NCBI RefSeq assembly: GCF_001429725.1
Contig: NZ_LMHV01000003.1
Location: 124,001-188,000 of the forward strand
Source: Rhizobium sp. Root708
Lineage (GTDB): Bacteria > Pseudomonadota > Alphaproteobacteria > Rhizobiales > Rhizobiaceae
Direction of reading: 5' to 3'
DNA length: 64,000 bases
Both the position numbers and the translations under genes were made by a program. The notes below the pieces were generated by a model. It saw only the letters and a program-made list of their open reading frames with translations. It was not told the DNA's origin and searched no databases. Each line of letters starts with the position of its first letter. Position 1 is the first letter of the stretch. Below, in pieces: positions 27,750-36,409 of this stretch.

Positions 27750-28793
27750 ATGACTATTCGTATGATGCTCATCAGCTCGGCAGCGGCTCTCGCAGCCGTA
27801 TCGGGCGCTCAGGCTGCAGACGCTATCGTCGCTGCTGAACCGGAAGCTGTAGAATACGTTCGCGTTTGCGACGCTTACGGCACCGGCTACTTCTACATCC
27901 CGGGCACGGAAACCTGCCTCAAGATCAGCGGCTACATCCGTACGCAGGTCAACGCCGGCCCTAACGCCAGCGCGACGACCGGTAACGGCTCGACTGTCGC
28001 TAACAATTCGGACTGGGACATGTACACCCGTGGTCAGGTTCAGTTCACCGCCAAGAGCGACACTGAATACGGCCCGCTCACGGGCGTTATCGTTCTGCAG
28101 ACCAATGCGGACAACGCCTCCTCGCAGGCTGCCGTCCTCGACTCCGCTTACATCGACATCGCCGGCATCCGCGCCGGTCTGTTCTACAGCTGGTGGGACG
28201 ATGGCCTCTCCGGCGAGACCGACGATATCGGCTCGAAGGTAACCCTCCACAACTCGTTCCGCTACCAGTACGAAGCTGACAGCTTCTACGCCGGCATCAG
28301 CGCCGACGAACTGGAAGACGGCGTCTTCAAGACCGGCGAAAACGGCAACAACATTGGCATCGCAGTCGGCCTCGGCGGCAAGGCTGGCATCTTCACGTAC
28401 CAGATCACCGCTGGCTACGACACCGACAACGAAGAAGGCGCTGTTCGCGCTATGGGCACCGTTGCAATCGGTCCTGGCGTTCTCGGTCTCGCAGGCGTCT
28501 ACTCCAGCAACCCGAACTCCTACTACAGCAAGTCTGAGTGGGCTCTCGTTGCTGAATACGCCATCAAGGCAACCGACAAGCTGAAGATCACCCCGGCCGT
28601 TCAGTACTACGGCAACTACGGCGCGATCAGCGGCAACACCGACTTCGCCAACGTCGATGCTTGGAAGTACGGCGTAACCGTCGACTATCAGATCGTCGAC
28701 AACCTCTATGCCAAGGCGACCGTCAACTACCTCGACGCCGACAACGCCGACGGCGTAACGACGGGCTTCTTCCGCCTGCAGCGCGCATTCTAA
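27750..28793 (+). CDS. ropA: RopA-type outer-membrane porin
   Basis: Trimeric general porin of the alphaproteobacterial porin_2 family, 347 residues. Signal peptide 1-22 (MTIRMMLISSAAALAAVSGA). The mature N-terminus ADAIVAAEPEAVEYVRVCDAYGTGYFYIPGTETCLKISGYIR is the hallmark of Rhizobium/Brucella porins, with two cysteines. The C-terminus ends in aromatic Phe (RLQRAF), the outer-membrane insertion signal. Codon use is strongly biased toward preferred codons, as for a highly expressed gene. The ATG lacks a clear Shine-Dalgarno; a TTG 12 bases earlier is also in frame. Confidence 0.93.
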   Translation: MTIRMMLISSAAALAAVSGAQAADAIVAAEPEAVEYVRVCDAYGTGYFYIPGTETCLKISGYIRTQVNAGPNASATTGNGSTVANNSDWDMYTRGQVQFTAKSDTEYGPLTGVIVLQTNADNASSQAAVLDSAYIDIAGIRAGLFYSWWDDGLSGETDDIGSKVTLHNSFRYQYEADSFYAGISADELEDGVFKTGENGNNIGIAVGLGGKAGIFTYQITAGYDTDNEEGAVRAMGTVAIGPGVLGLAGVYSSNPNSYYSKSEWALVAEYAIKATDKLKITPAVQYYGNYGAISGNTDFANVDAWKYGVTVDYQIVDNLYAKATVNYLDADNADGVTTGFFRLQRAF

Positions 28794-28796
28794 TAT

Positions 28797-28867
28797 TTTC
28801 GGGCGCCACTCTCCTTCAATCACGCCGGATACTTTGATCCGGCGTGATTGAAGAATGGCGCCCGAAA
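28797..28867 (+). terminator. Large two-part hairpin downstream of the porin
   Basis: Two nested perfect inverted repeats 3 bases after the stop. Inner stem of 17 pairs: CTTCAATCACGCCGGAT (28814-28830) with its complement at 28837-28853, loop of 6. Outer stem of 12 pairs: TTTCGGGCGCCA (28797-28808) with 28856-28867. The arms are separated by 5 and 2 bases. No T-run follows, so it may stabilise the porin mRNA as well as, or instead of, terminating. Confidence 0.7.
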
Positions 28868-28957
28868 CAGGTGTTTCTGATCAGATTGACCTCCGATCAG
28901 TTTACGGAAGGTGGCGCGGTTTCCCTGCCGAGCCACCTTTTGCTATTGGCTGAATTT

Positions 28958-29446
28958 TTATTCCGCCGCGTCACGCCGATCGGCCGCGGATGTCTCGGCC
29001 GCCGCGAGCTTTTGCCTCTCCACGTCGAGGCGACGCAATTCTGCCACGCTATCCTCCACGGTCACTGATCCCAGCATATCGACAACCGCCTGTTCCGCCC
29101 GATCGCAGAGATATTCGGAAAGATCGCCGATATTCTCGCCCACCAGACCTTCGTGGGGAATCTCGTGCCTAGTGGCCCAGAGCCGCTTGTTGCCGGTGAC
29201 GACGGCATAGATTTCGCCCAGCTGGATTTCGTTCCTCGGGCGTGCCAACCGCACCCCACCCTTGCCGCCCACCGAAGCGACAAGAATATTCGCTTCCGTC
29301 AGCGGCAGAAGAAGTTTGCGCACGAAGCTGGAACTGGTGTCCAGCGCCACCGCCAGCGACTGGCTTGTTGTCCGAGTTCCCGCTTCATCGTTCACCGCGA
29401 CGCTTATCACGATTTGCATGGCTGTCGAGAAACGAGTGTCGATCAT
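28958..29446 (-). CDS. Rrf2-family transcription regulator without cysteine cluster
   Basis: Rrf2-type winged-helix protein, 162 residues from ATG 29446 (MIDTRFSTAMQIVISVA), or 172 from ATG 29476. HTH region SLAVALDTSSSFVRKLLLPLTEANILVA is followed by the wing SVGGKGGVRLARP. The C-terminus is charged and helical. Only one cysteine is present, so an iron-sulfur sensor role is unlikely, unlike the regulator at 22859. It lies between the porin and ZntB genes; a long interrupted dyad upstream (29506-29554) could be its own operator. Target genes unknown. Confidence 0.78.
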   Translation of the reverse strand: MIDTRFSTAMQIVISVAVNDEAGTRTTSQSLAVALDTSSSFVRKLLLPLTEANILVASVGGKGGVRLARPRNEIQLGEIYAVVTGNKRLWATRHEIPHEGLVGENIGDLSEYLCDRAEQAVVDMLGSVTVEDSVAELRRLDVERQKLAAAETSAADRRDAAE

Positions 29447-29608
29447 CTCGATCTGAAGTCCTGTCCTAGTCCCCATCCCACGACGTGAACCGCCGCAGAT
29501 TTTTTGTCCCAAACCAGATATTTCCGTGAAAATTTGGTTGTCAAGAATTGGGACCTAAAATCACGGTTGTTTGAATGCCTAGCCGCGCCCGAAAGCCTTG
29601 AGCTTCCC

Positions 29609-30643
29609 TTAGAGCCACCCGATTCGCCTCAGAACCCACAGCGTCGCGACGGACGAGATCGTCACGAAGGCGACGATGATGATGAAGGCCCAGGTGTCGT
29701 TGACGCCGGGGATGCCGCCGACATTCATGCCGAACAGACCGGCAACGACGCTTGGAGGCAGAAGAAGGGCGGCAAGTGCCGCGAGGCGATTTGAATTGCG
29801 CGCGATGCGTTCGCTGATAACGGTCGACAAATCGTCGTGTAGAATGCCCGTACGATCGCGGATCGCGTCTAAATACTCGATGAAGCGCATGAGCTTGTCG
29901 ATCACCTCGCGTAGCCGCAGCTTGTCGCGCTCGACAAGCCAGGTTGCGTCATCGTGCTCGATCCGGCTGAGAGCGTCACGCTGCGGAGCAAGGTAGCGGC
30001 GCAGTTGAACAGACCGCCGACGCAGCAGCTTCAGCCGTTCGCGGACCTCGCCTGCGTCACCATGGAAGATCATCTCGTCGAGCTCGTCGACTTCCTCGTC
30101 CATCGCATCCAGCACCGGCTCTAGATCGCGCACGAGCTTGTCGCCGATGAGCGCGAGAAGGTCGCCGCTGCGCTGCGGCCCCTTCCCCTTTTCCAGCGCG
30201 GCACGGATATCGCGAAGAGCCGTTATGTAGTGCCCGCTATCGCGCAGCGAGACGACACGGTTGACGTCGACCCACAGATGCAGAGGTACAAGATCGATGT
30301 CCGGATGCGGCTCTTCGGCCTCGTCGGGCGACGTCGCGCAGACACCGCGCAGAATGATGAGAAGACCTTCCTCGACGGGCTCGACGCGCGGCCGCGTTTC
30401 CTCTTCGAGCAGCGCTTCAGCCACAAGCGGATCGAAGCGTCCTTCGACGTTGACCCAGGAGGCCGCCGCCGGATGATCGCGCTCGAGATGAAGCCAGATC
30501 ACACCGTCGGAGGGCTTCCAGGCACACATGCCGGCCATGTCGAGCTGCCGACAGCCACCCTTGCCATCCAACAGCAAGGCGAAGCGTATTCCGGGTTCGG
30601 CCCCGTAGCTGATCCGGGTGATATTTGCAGCTGTCGTCTCCAT
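29609..30643 (-). CDS. ZntB/CorA-family divalent cation transporter
   Basis: Inner-membrane metal transporter, 344 residues. A long cytoplasmic domain rich in acidic and basic helices (about 1-275) precedes two C-terminal membrane helices. The pore signature GMNVGGIPG sits at the end of TM1, as in ZntB (which has GMN and acidic/Gly-rich loop variants). The predicted domain pattern VIWLHLERDH and the stretch ERIARNSNRLAALAALLLPPSVVAGLFGMN agree with ZntB more than CorA. Start 30643 (METTAAN) follows GAGG; the frame is open 30 codons upstream. Likely moves Zn2+ or Mg2+. Confidence 0.85.
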   Translation of the reverse strand: METTAANITRISYGAEPGIRFALLLDGKGGCRQLDMAGMCAWKPSDGVIWLHLERDHPAAASWVNVEGRFDPLVAEALLEEETRPRVEPVEEGLLIILRGVCATSPDEAEEPHPDIDLVPLHLWVDVNRVVSLRDSGHYITALRDIRAALEKGKGPQRSGDLLALIGDKLVRDLEPVLDAMDEEVDELDEMIFHGDAGEVRERLKLLRRRSVQLRRYLAPQRDALSRIEHDDATWLVERDKLRLREVIDKLMRFIEYLDAIRDRTGILHDDLSTVISERIARNSNRLAALAALLLPPSVVAGLFGMNVGGIPGVNDTWAFIIIVAFVTISSVATLWVLRRIGWL

Positions 30644-30733
30644 TCGCCGAACCTCAAAAATGCAGGAAACACAGAAGCTTGCCGTCCGTGATTCTAACAC
30701 CTCGTATGAGTCGCGCAACATCATTGAAAACAA

Positions 30734-30760
30734 AAACGCCCGCCGTTGTGGCGGGCGTTT
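30734..30760 (-). terminator. Rho-independent terminator after the FAD/GcvT oxidoreductase
   Basis: Perfect 11-pair stem AAACGCCCGCC / GGCGGGCGTTT with loop GTTGT. On the minus strand the stem is followed by TTTGTTTTC, a U-rich tail. It lies just after the stop at 30775 and shields the zntB gene from read-through. Confidence 0.85.
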
Positions 30761-30774
30761 CGTTTGCCGTCAGC

Positions 30775-33336
30775 CTAGCTGCGCGGCTTGAGATTCTCGG
30801 GGTCGTAGATCGGCTTGTAACCGATGCCGACGACCTCTACCGGATAGGTTTCGCTGAAATACTCGACCTGCAGCTTGCGGCCGACCTGGCAATAATCCCA
30901 GGGCAGATATGCAAGCGCGATGTTCTTGCCAACAGTCGGGCCAAAGGCGACCGAGGTCGTGAACGAGCGTCGACCGAGTACGTCCACCAGCGTCTTGCCG
31001 GTCTCGGGATCGAGAACCGGCATGCTACCGACCGGATACCGGGCGACACCCTTTGCGTCGACGTTTTCAGTCATGACAAGCGTGCAAAGCATCGCCGGCT
31101 GGTGTTCGCGCGCCTTGTATTCCAGATGCTTCGCCTTGCCACGGAAGTCGGCTTCCTTGACCTTCGGACGAGCGAGATCGGCTTCCAATAGATTGTACTC
31201 GGTCAACAGATCGGCGTTCTGCAGGCGAAGGCTCTTTTCCATGCGGCGCGAGTTGGCGTAGGTTTCGACACCGAACGCCATGACGCCGGTGGAACGTAGC
31301 GCGTCCCATACCGCCAGGCCGTCCTCATACTTCATATGAAGTTCCCAGCCCTGTTCGCCGACATAGGAGATCCGGAAGGCGGTAACGGTCTTGCCGGCAA
31401 TCTCGATCGGCTTGATCGCTGCGAAAGCAAAATTCTCGGCATCGAGACCAGCCGGATCGGCAACCACCTTCTTCAGCGTCTCGCGGGCGTTCGGACCCCA
31501 GATGCCGACGGTGACGAACGTCTCCGAGACATCGGTGACCGTGACGTTGAAGCCCTTATCCTCGGCAATACGCTTGATGTAGTTGAAGTCACGCGGGCCT
31601 GCATCGGCGCCATCGATGACGCGGCAGCGGTCGGCCATGCGGATGATCGTAAGGTCGGCGCGCACCATTCCCTCGTCATCGAGGAAGTGGGTGTAGATGC
31701 CCTTGCCGATGTTCGCGTCGCCGCCAATCTTGGCAGCGGCAACCCATTCCATTAGCTCGACATGGTCAGGACCTTCGATATCGAACATGTAGAAGTGGCT
31801 GAGGTTGACGATGCCGCAATCCTCGCTCATCGCCAGGTGCTCGGCGTTGGAAACGCGCCAGAAGTGACGGCTGTCCCACTCGTTCGCGCGGACAGGAACG
31901 CGGTCGCCATATTTCTCGAGCAGGTGCTCGTTGGCAGCGTAACCATGCGCACGCTCCCAGCCGCCAAGCTCCATGAAGTAGCCGCCGAGTTCCTTTTCGC
32001 GCTCGTAGAAGGGCGAGCGCTTGACGTTGCGGTTGGACGCGTAGGGTTCGCGGGTATGCACGGCCGGGAAGTAGATCTTCTGCGCCGCCTCGAAACACCG
32101 GCCGGCGATGAAATCTTCGCTCAGCTGGTGCGGATAGAAACGCGAATAATCGATGCTGGCGTGGTCGATCTCGGTGCGACCGTCCGTCATCCAGTCGGCG
32201 ATCAGCTTGCCGTAGCCCGGGCCATCCTTGACCCAGATGGCAACGCAATACCACAGACCGCGCACCTTCTGGCTTTCGCCGCAGGAAGCGCCGCCGCCGG
32301 CCGAAACCTGCAGCAGGCCGTTAAACGAGTGGCCTTCATTGTAGCCGAGTTCGCCGAGGATGGGCGTCAGCTCCATCGCACGCTCGAGAGGCTCGATGAT
32401 CTGCTCCATTTCCAGGTCGCGCTGCGAGGGAGACAGACGCGCCTCGTGCTTTTCAAGAAGCTCGCGCGGATGGCACATGCGGGGATTGGTCGTTTCGTAG
32501 TAACCCCATTCGATCTGGCCACCTTCGGTGGTCTTCGGATCGCCGGTGTCGCGCATGTAGGCGGAATTGCCCTGGTCGCGCAGAAGCGGGAAGCCGATTT
32601 CCTTGCCAGTCCCTTCGAACTCGTTATACGGCCCGAAGAAGGTCAGCGGATGGTCAACCGGCATGACCGGAAGATCTTCCCCGACCATCTCGGCAATGAG
32701 ACGGCCCCAGAGGCCGGCGCAGACGATGACATGGTCAGCCATGATCGTGCCGCGATGCGTTACGACGCCCTTGATCCGGCCGCCTTCGACGATCAGCGAC
32801 TTTGCGGGCGTATTGGCGAAAACCTTGAGTTTGCCGGCTTTCTCAGCGGAATCGACCAGCTTGCCGGCGACCGTCTGGGAGCGCGGAATGACGAGGCCGG
32901 CGTCCGGGTCGAACATGCCGCCCATCACCTGGTCTTCCTCGATCAGCGGGAACTTTTCCTTGATCTCGGCGGGGCTGACATAGTGAGCGCGCGTGCCGAA
33001 GGCCTTTGCCGAGGACAGCTTGCGCTTGATTTCTTCCATCCAGGTGTCGTCGCCGGTACGCGCGACTTCGAGGCCACCGATGCGGGCGTAGTGGCCCATC
33101 TTCTCGTAGAAATCGATCGAGTAGAGCGTCGTCCAGACCGAGAGATTGTCGTGGCTGGTCGTGTAACAGAAGTCAGAGGCATGCGCCGTCGAGCCGATAT
33201 CGGTCGGAATGCCCGACTTGTCGATACCGACGATATCGTCCCAACCACGCTCCACCAGATGGTGGGCAATCGACGCCCCCACTATGCCGCCCAGCCCGAT
33301 GATGACGACCTTTGCCTTCTGAGGAAACTCTGCCAT
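30775..33336 (-). CDS. FAD-dependent dimethylglycine/sarcosine-type dehydrogenase with GcvT domain
   Basis: Two-part enzyme of 853 residues. The N-terminal FAD oxidoreductase has the dinucleotide motif VVIIGLGGIVGASIAHHLVERG and a DAO fold. The C-terminal half (from about residue 445) is an aminomethyltransferase/GcvT folate-binding domain (SFGVETYANSRRMEKSLR-like region, then YVGEQGWELHM). Enzymes of this type oxidatively demethylate dimethylglycine, sarcosine or similar N-methyl amines and pass the one-carbon unit to tetrahydrofolate. Start 33336 (MAEFPQKAK) follows CGGAG. It stands alone with its own terminator. The exact substrate cannot be told from sequence. Confidence 0.85.
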   Translation of the reverse strand: MAEFPQKAKVVIIGLGGIVGASIAHHLVERGWDDIVGIDKSGIPTDIGSTAHASDFCYTTSHDNLSVWTTLYSIDFYEKMGHYARIGGLEVARTGDDTWMEEIKRKLSSAKAFGTRAHYVSPAEIKEKFPLIEEDQVMGGMFDPDAGLVIPRSQTVAGKLVDSAEKAGKLKVFANTPAKSLIVEGGRIKGVVTHRGTIMADHVIVCAGLWGRLIAEMVGEDLPVMPVDHPLTFFGPYNEFEGTGKEIGFPLLRDQGNSAYMRDTGDPKTTEGGQIEWGYYETTNPRMCHPRELLEKHEARLSPSQRDLEMEQIIEPLERAMELTPILGELGYNEGHSFNGLLQVSAGGGASCGESQKVRGLWYCVAIWVKDGPGYGKLIADWMTDGRTEIDHASIDYSRFYPHQLSEDFIAGRCFEAAQKIYFPAVHTREPYASNRNVKRSPFYEREKELGGYFMELGGWERAHGYAANEHLLEKYGDRVPVRANEWDSRHFWRVSNAEHLAMSEDCGIVNLSHFYMFDIEGPDHVELMEWVAAAKIGGDANIGKGIYTHFLDDEGMVRADLTIIRMADRCRVIDGADAGPRDFNYIKRIAEDKGFNVTVTDVSETFVTVGIWGPNARETLKKVVADPAGLDAENFAFAAIKPIEIAGKTVTAFRISYVGEQGWELHMKYEDGLAVWDALRSTGVMAFGVETYANSRRMEKSLRLQNADLLTEYNLLEADLARPKVKEADFRGKAKHLEYKAREHQPAMLCTLVMTENVDAKGVARYPVGSMPVLDPETGKTLVDVLGRRSFTTSVAFGPTVGKNIALAYLPWDYCQVGRKLQVEYFSETYPVEVVGIGYKPIYDPENLKPRS

Positions 33337-33477
33337 TGCCTGTGACTCCGAATGAAGATGTGGCGCGACTGTAAGCCCTGCCGAAGCAAAATTGCAGCCT
33401 TTCTGCGACACAATTCGCAAGCCGCGCGACTGTCGTCACGATCGTCGCGGAACCCTGCGCCTCATCCCGGCAACCGG

Positions 33478-33606
33478 TCACCAATCGCCGGCCCCGACCG
33501 CCGCAACGAACCCGCCGAACGCGGATGGCTCGCGCGAGCTGATGTCATAGATACAAGGGGTAGCGAACACGATCGCCCCCAGAAGAAGAATGATGAACAG
33601 CTTCAT
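33478..33606 (-). CDS. Small secreted or membrane-anchored peptide of 42 residues
   Basis: Short frame with a near-perfect AGGAGG ribosome site 5 bases before ATG 33606. The product starts MKLFIILLLGAIVFATPC, a hydrophobic signal or anchor, then continues IYDISSREPSAFGG and ends VGAGDW. The single Cys18 after the hydrophobic run might suggest lipidation, but the lipobox is poor. It sits between the GcvT-domain enzyme and ohr, same strand as both. No family recognised. Confidence 0.55.
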   Translation of the reverse strand: MKLFIILLLGAIVFATPCIYDISSREPSAFGGFVAAVGAGDW

Positions 33607-33665
33607 TGGTACCTCCTGTTTGCGAGATTCGCCGCGGCTTGACGCCGCGACGAACCCGCTTGCAA

Positions 33666-34082
<417 letters not shown>

Positions 34083-34206
34083 CGAACACTCCGTTGTTGC
34101 GCCGCTCTTTGCGGCTGCGTTGACGAGGTGGTTTTTGCCAAGTCGAGGTATCCCGCATGTTTCGGAAACATGGAGAAATGTCACAAAGCGTAGCGGCCGG
34201 TTTTGT

Positions 34207-34227
34207 GGATACGATACGCTACAAATG
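34207..34227. promoter_or_regulatory. Candidate OmpR-type regulator box upstream of ohr
   Basis: Read on the minus strand the site is TTTGTAGCGTATCGTATCC: two half-sites (TGTAGCG and CGTATCC) repeat with a 10-base period. Similar half-sites are clustered in the alpha/beta-hydrolase/dipZ intergenic region at 37541-37658. The site is about 125 bases before the ohr ATG. Confidence 0.4.
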
Positions 34228-34230
34228 CAA

Positions 34231-34249
34231 CGCGCCCCCGTGGGGCGCG
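34231..34249 (-). terminator. Short GC-rich hairpin after the histidine kinase gene
   Basis: Perfect 8-pair stem CGCGCCCC / GGGGCGCG with loop CGT, 4 bases after the kinase stop at 34254. The following minus-strand sequence is only moderately T-rich (TTGCATTTG), so termination efficiency is uncertain. Confidence 0.5.
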
Positions 34250-34253
34250 CGCA

Positions 34254-35576
34254 TCAGCCGATGGTGATTTCCGCCGCCAGCCCGCCGCCGTCGCGGTTGT
34301 AGAGCCGGACCGATCCGCCGAGCGCGGCGGCCAGTTGCTGGGCGATGGCAAGGCCGAGCCCTGCCCCGCCTGTCTCGCGATTGCGCGACTGTTCGAGCCG
34401 GAAGAACGGTTGCATCGCCGCCTCCAGCTGCTCTTCCGGAATGCCCGGCCCCCGATCCATCACCGTGATGGCGATCCGGCCATCCTCTTTGCGCTCGACG
34501 CTGACATCGGCGGATCCGGCGAACTTCAGCGCATTGTCGATGAAGTTGGAAAGGATGCGCCGCAGGGCATGCGGCTTGGTCGCCGCCGTACCGCTGACCG
34601 CGCTGACGAGGGACACTGCTTTGCCGGTGTCTTGATAGTCGTAACAGATGCTCTCTACGAACGATGCCAGATCTATGCGGGAGAGCTTCTCGCCATTGCC
34701 GTGCGAGCTCCGGGCATAGGCGATGCCGTCCTGCACAAGCCGCTCGATCTCGCCGAGATCGTGCAGAAGCTTGGTTTTCTCGTTTGAATCATCAGCCATG
34801 TCAGCGCGCAGACGCATGCGCGTGATCGGCGTCTGCAAGTCGTGGGAGATCGCCGCCAGGATCTGGACGCGCTCCTCGAGATAATGCGCGATCCGATCGC
34901 GCATCGCGTTGAAGGCGCGCGCGGCATGCGCGACTTCGCTTGGTCCGCTATCGCTGAGCAGCGGCGCCTTGGTGTTGGGATCAAGCGCATCCGCGGCGGC
35001 CGCGAGATCGGCAAGCGGTCGAATAGCCTGTCGCACCGCAAGCCATGCACAGAGCACGACGAGCAGCATCTGGATGCCGAACACATAAGGCAGCCACTGC
35101 GCGATCGGCATGACGCCCCTCGGCGTGATGTCGATCGTCAACGGGCTACCGTCGCTCAAGGTCAGATGCGCCTGCAGCCGGGTTACGTCCCCGGGGATCT
35201 TCTCCATGCGGATGGGAAAGCGACTGCCCGCGGCATCCTCGATCTTGGCGGCGATTTCCGCGCCACGGCTGGAGGTGTCGGGAGTGCCGGCGATGCCCGG
35301 TCCAAGGACGAACTGATAGTTGCCGCGGCCCAATCGATCGACCAAGGCCGCGCGCTCGTCGGCTGGCAGCCGGTCGAGCACAGCGATCGATGTTGCGACA
35401 TCGCTCTCGAGCGTTCCGAGCATCACCGCTTTCGCCGACATCGAGCGCTCCGTGTAAAGAACGCTGAAGGAAAGCCCGTAGGCAACCGCGAGCCCGGCAA
35501 GCAGGATGATGAACAACCGGGACCTCAGGGTTCGCGGCCAGAACCCGACAAGGCTGACGGCGCCTCGACTGCTCAT
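34254..35576 (-). CDS. Sensor histidine kinase, HWE-unlike EnvZ/OmpR type
   Basis: Inner-membrane sensor of 440 residues. TM1 about 20-42, a periplasmic domain of about 120 residues, TM2 about 160-182, a HAMP linker (about 183-236), the dimerisation box AAISHDLQTPITRMRLR with phospho-acceptor H245, then an HATPase domain with N box (FIDNALKFA), G1 (DRGPGIPEEQ) and G2 (GGAGLGLAIAQQL). The start overlaps the regulator stop by ATGA. The periplasmic domain shows no recognised ligand fold, so the signal is unknown; neighbours point to thiol or peroxide stress. Confidence 0.92.
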   Translation of the reverse strand: MSSRGAVSLVGFWPRTLRSRLFIILLAGLAVAYGLSFSVLYTERSMSAKAVMLGTLESDVATSIAVLDRLPADERAALVDRLGRGNYQFVLGPGIAGTPDTSSRGAEIAAKIEDAAGSRFPIRMEKIPGDVTRLQAHLTLSDGSPLTIDITPRGVMPIAQWLPYVFGIQMLLVVLCAWLAVRQAIRPLADLAAAADALDPNTKAPLLSDSGPSEVAHAARAFNAMRDRIAHYLEERVQILAAISHDLQTPITRMRLRADMADDSNEKTKLLHDLGEIERLVQDGIAYARSSHGNGEKLSRIDLASFVESICYDYQDTGKAVSLVSAVSGTAATKPHALRRILSNFIDNALKFAGSADVSVERKEDGRIAITVMDRGPGIPEEQLEAAMQPFFRLEQSRNRETGGAGLGLAIAQQLAAALGGSVRLYNRDGGGLAAEITIG

Positions 35577-36313
35577 TGCCTGGTCTCCGCGATCTCAACC
35601 GGAACCGACAGCACATAGCCCTCGCTGCGAACCGTCTTGATGTAGGTCGGCTCGCGCGCATCGTCGCCCAAACGCTGACGCAGGCGGCTGACCAGCAGGT
35701 CGATCGACCGATCGAAAAGATCGGCATCCCGGCCCTGCGTCAGGTTGAGCAGCTGATCGCGATTGAGAACACGCTGTGGATGATCGATGAAGACCTTGAG
35801 CAAGCGGTATTCAGCACCGCTCAACGCAATCGCGGTGCCGTCCTTGTCGAGAAGGTGCCGCGAGACGGTATCCAGACGCCATTCCCCGAATATCAGCAGC
35901 TGCCCGGCTTCGCTGATCTGCAAATTGGGCGGCAGCATCCGTGTCCGGCGCAGCACCGCCTTGATGCGGGCGAGAAGCTCGCGCGCGGCGAACGGCTTGG
36001 CGAGGTAATCGTCGGCCCCCATCTCGAGCCCGAGGATGCGGTCCATTTCGTCGCTGCGCGCGGTCAGCATCAGGACCGGCGTTGCCTTGTGCTTCCCGGC
36101 ACGCAACTCGCGACAGAGAACAAGGCCGTCATCACCGGGCATCATCACATCAAGCACGATCAGGTCGACAGTGTTACCGTCCAGGAAGCTGCGCATCTGC
36201 CGACCGTCGGCGGCTACGGTCACCCGCAGCCCGTTCTTCGTCAGATAGCCCGACAGCAGCTCGCGGATTTCGCGATCGTCGTCAACGATCATGATATGAT
36301 CGACATGCTCCAT
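35573..36313 (-). CDS. OmpR/PhoB-family response regulator
   Basis: Two-domain response regulator of 246 residues. The receiver has acidic residues D11-D13, phospho-acceptor D55 (LIVLDVMMPGDDG) and the switch Lys in DDYLAKPFAARELLARI. The C-terminal winged helix has LSGAEYRLLKVFIDHPQRVLNRDQLL and the recognition part DRSIDLLVSRLRQRLGDD. Start 36313 (MEHVDHIMIVDDD) follows GGAGAAG. Paired with the kinase downstream. OmpR-family proteins bind tandem 10-11 base repeats, as seen upstream of ohr and dipZ. Confidence 0.94.
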   Translation of the reverse strand: MEHVDHIMIVDDDREIRELLSGYLTKNGLRVTVAADGRQMRSFLDGNTVDLIVLDVMMPGDDGLVLCRELRAGKHKATPVLMLTARSDEMDRILGLEMGADDYLAKPFAARELLARIKAVLRRTRMLPPNLQISEAGQLLIFGEWRLDTVSRHLLDKDGTAIALSGAEYRLLKVFIDHPQRVLNRDQLLNLTQGRDADLFDRSIDLLVSRLRQRLGDDAREPTYIKTVRSEGYVLSVPVEIAETRQ

Positions 36314-36409
36314 GAACTTCTCCACGCTGCGCACCCAGAAGGCAGCCTCGACTCTCTTTAGCCTGCGAAGCGCAAATTGAATATCCCGCGCTTCGCACCG
36401 CGCTCCGGC

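Noticed and set aside
31762..33345. 527-residue open frame antisense to the FAD/GcvT oxidoreductase
   Set aside because: Product is low-complexity and matches the complement of a well-supported enzyme gene; typical shadow in high-G+C DNA.
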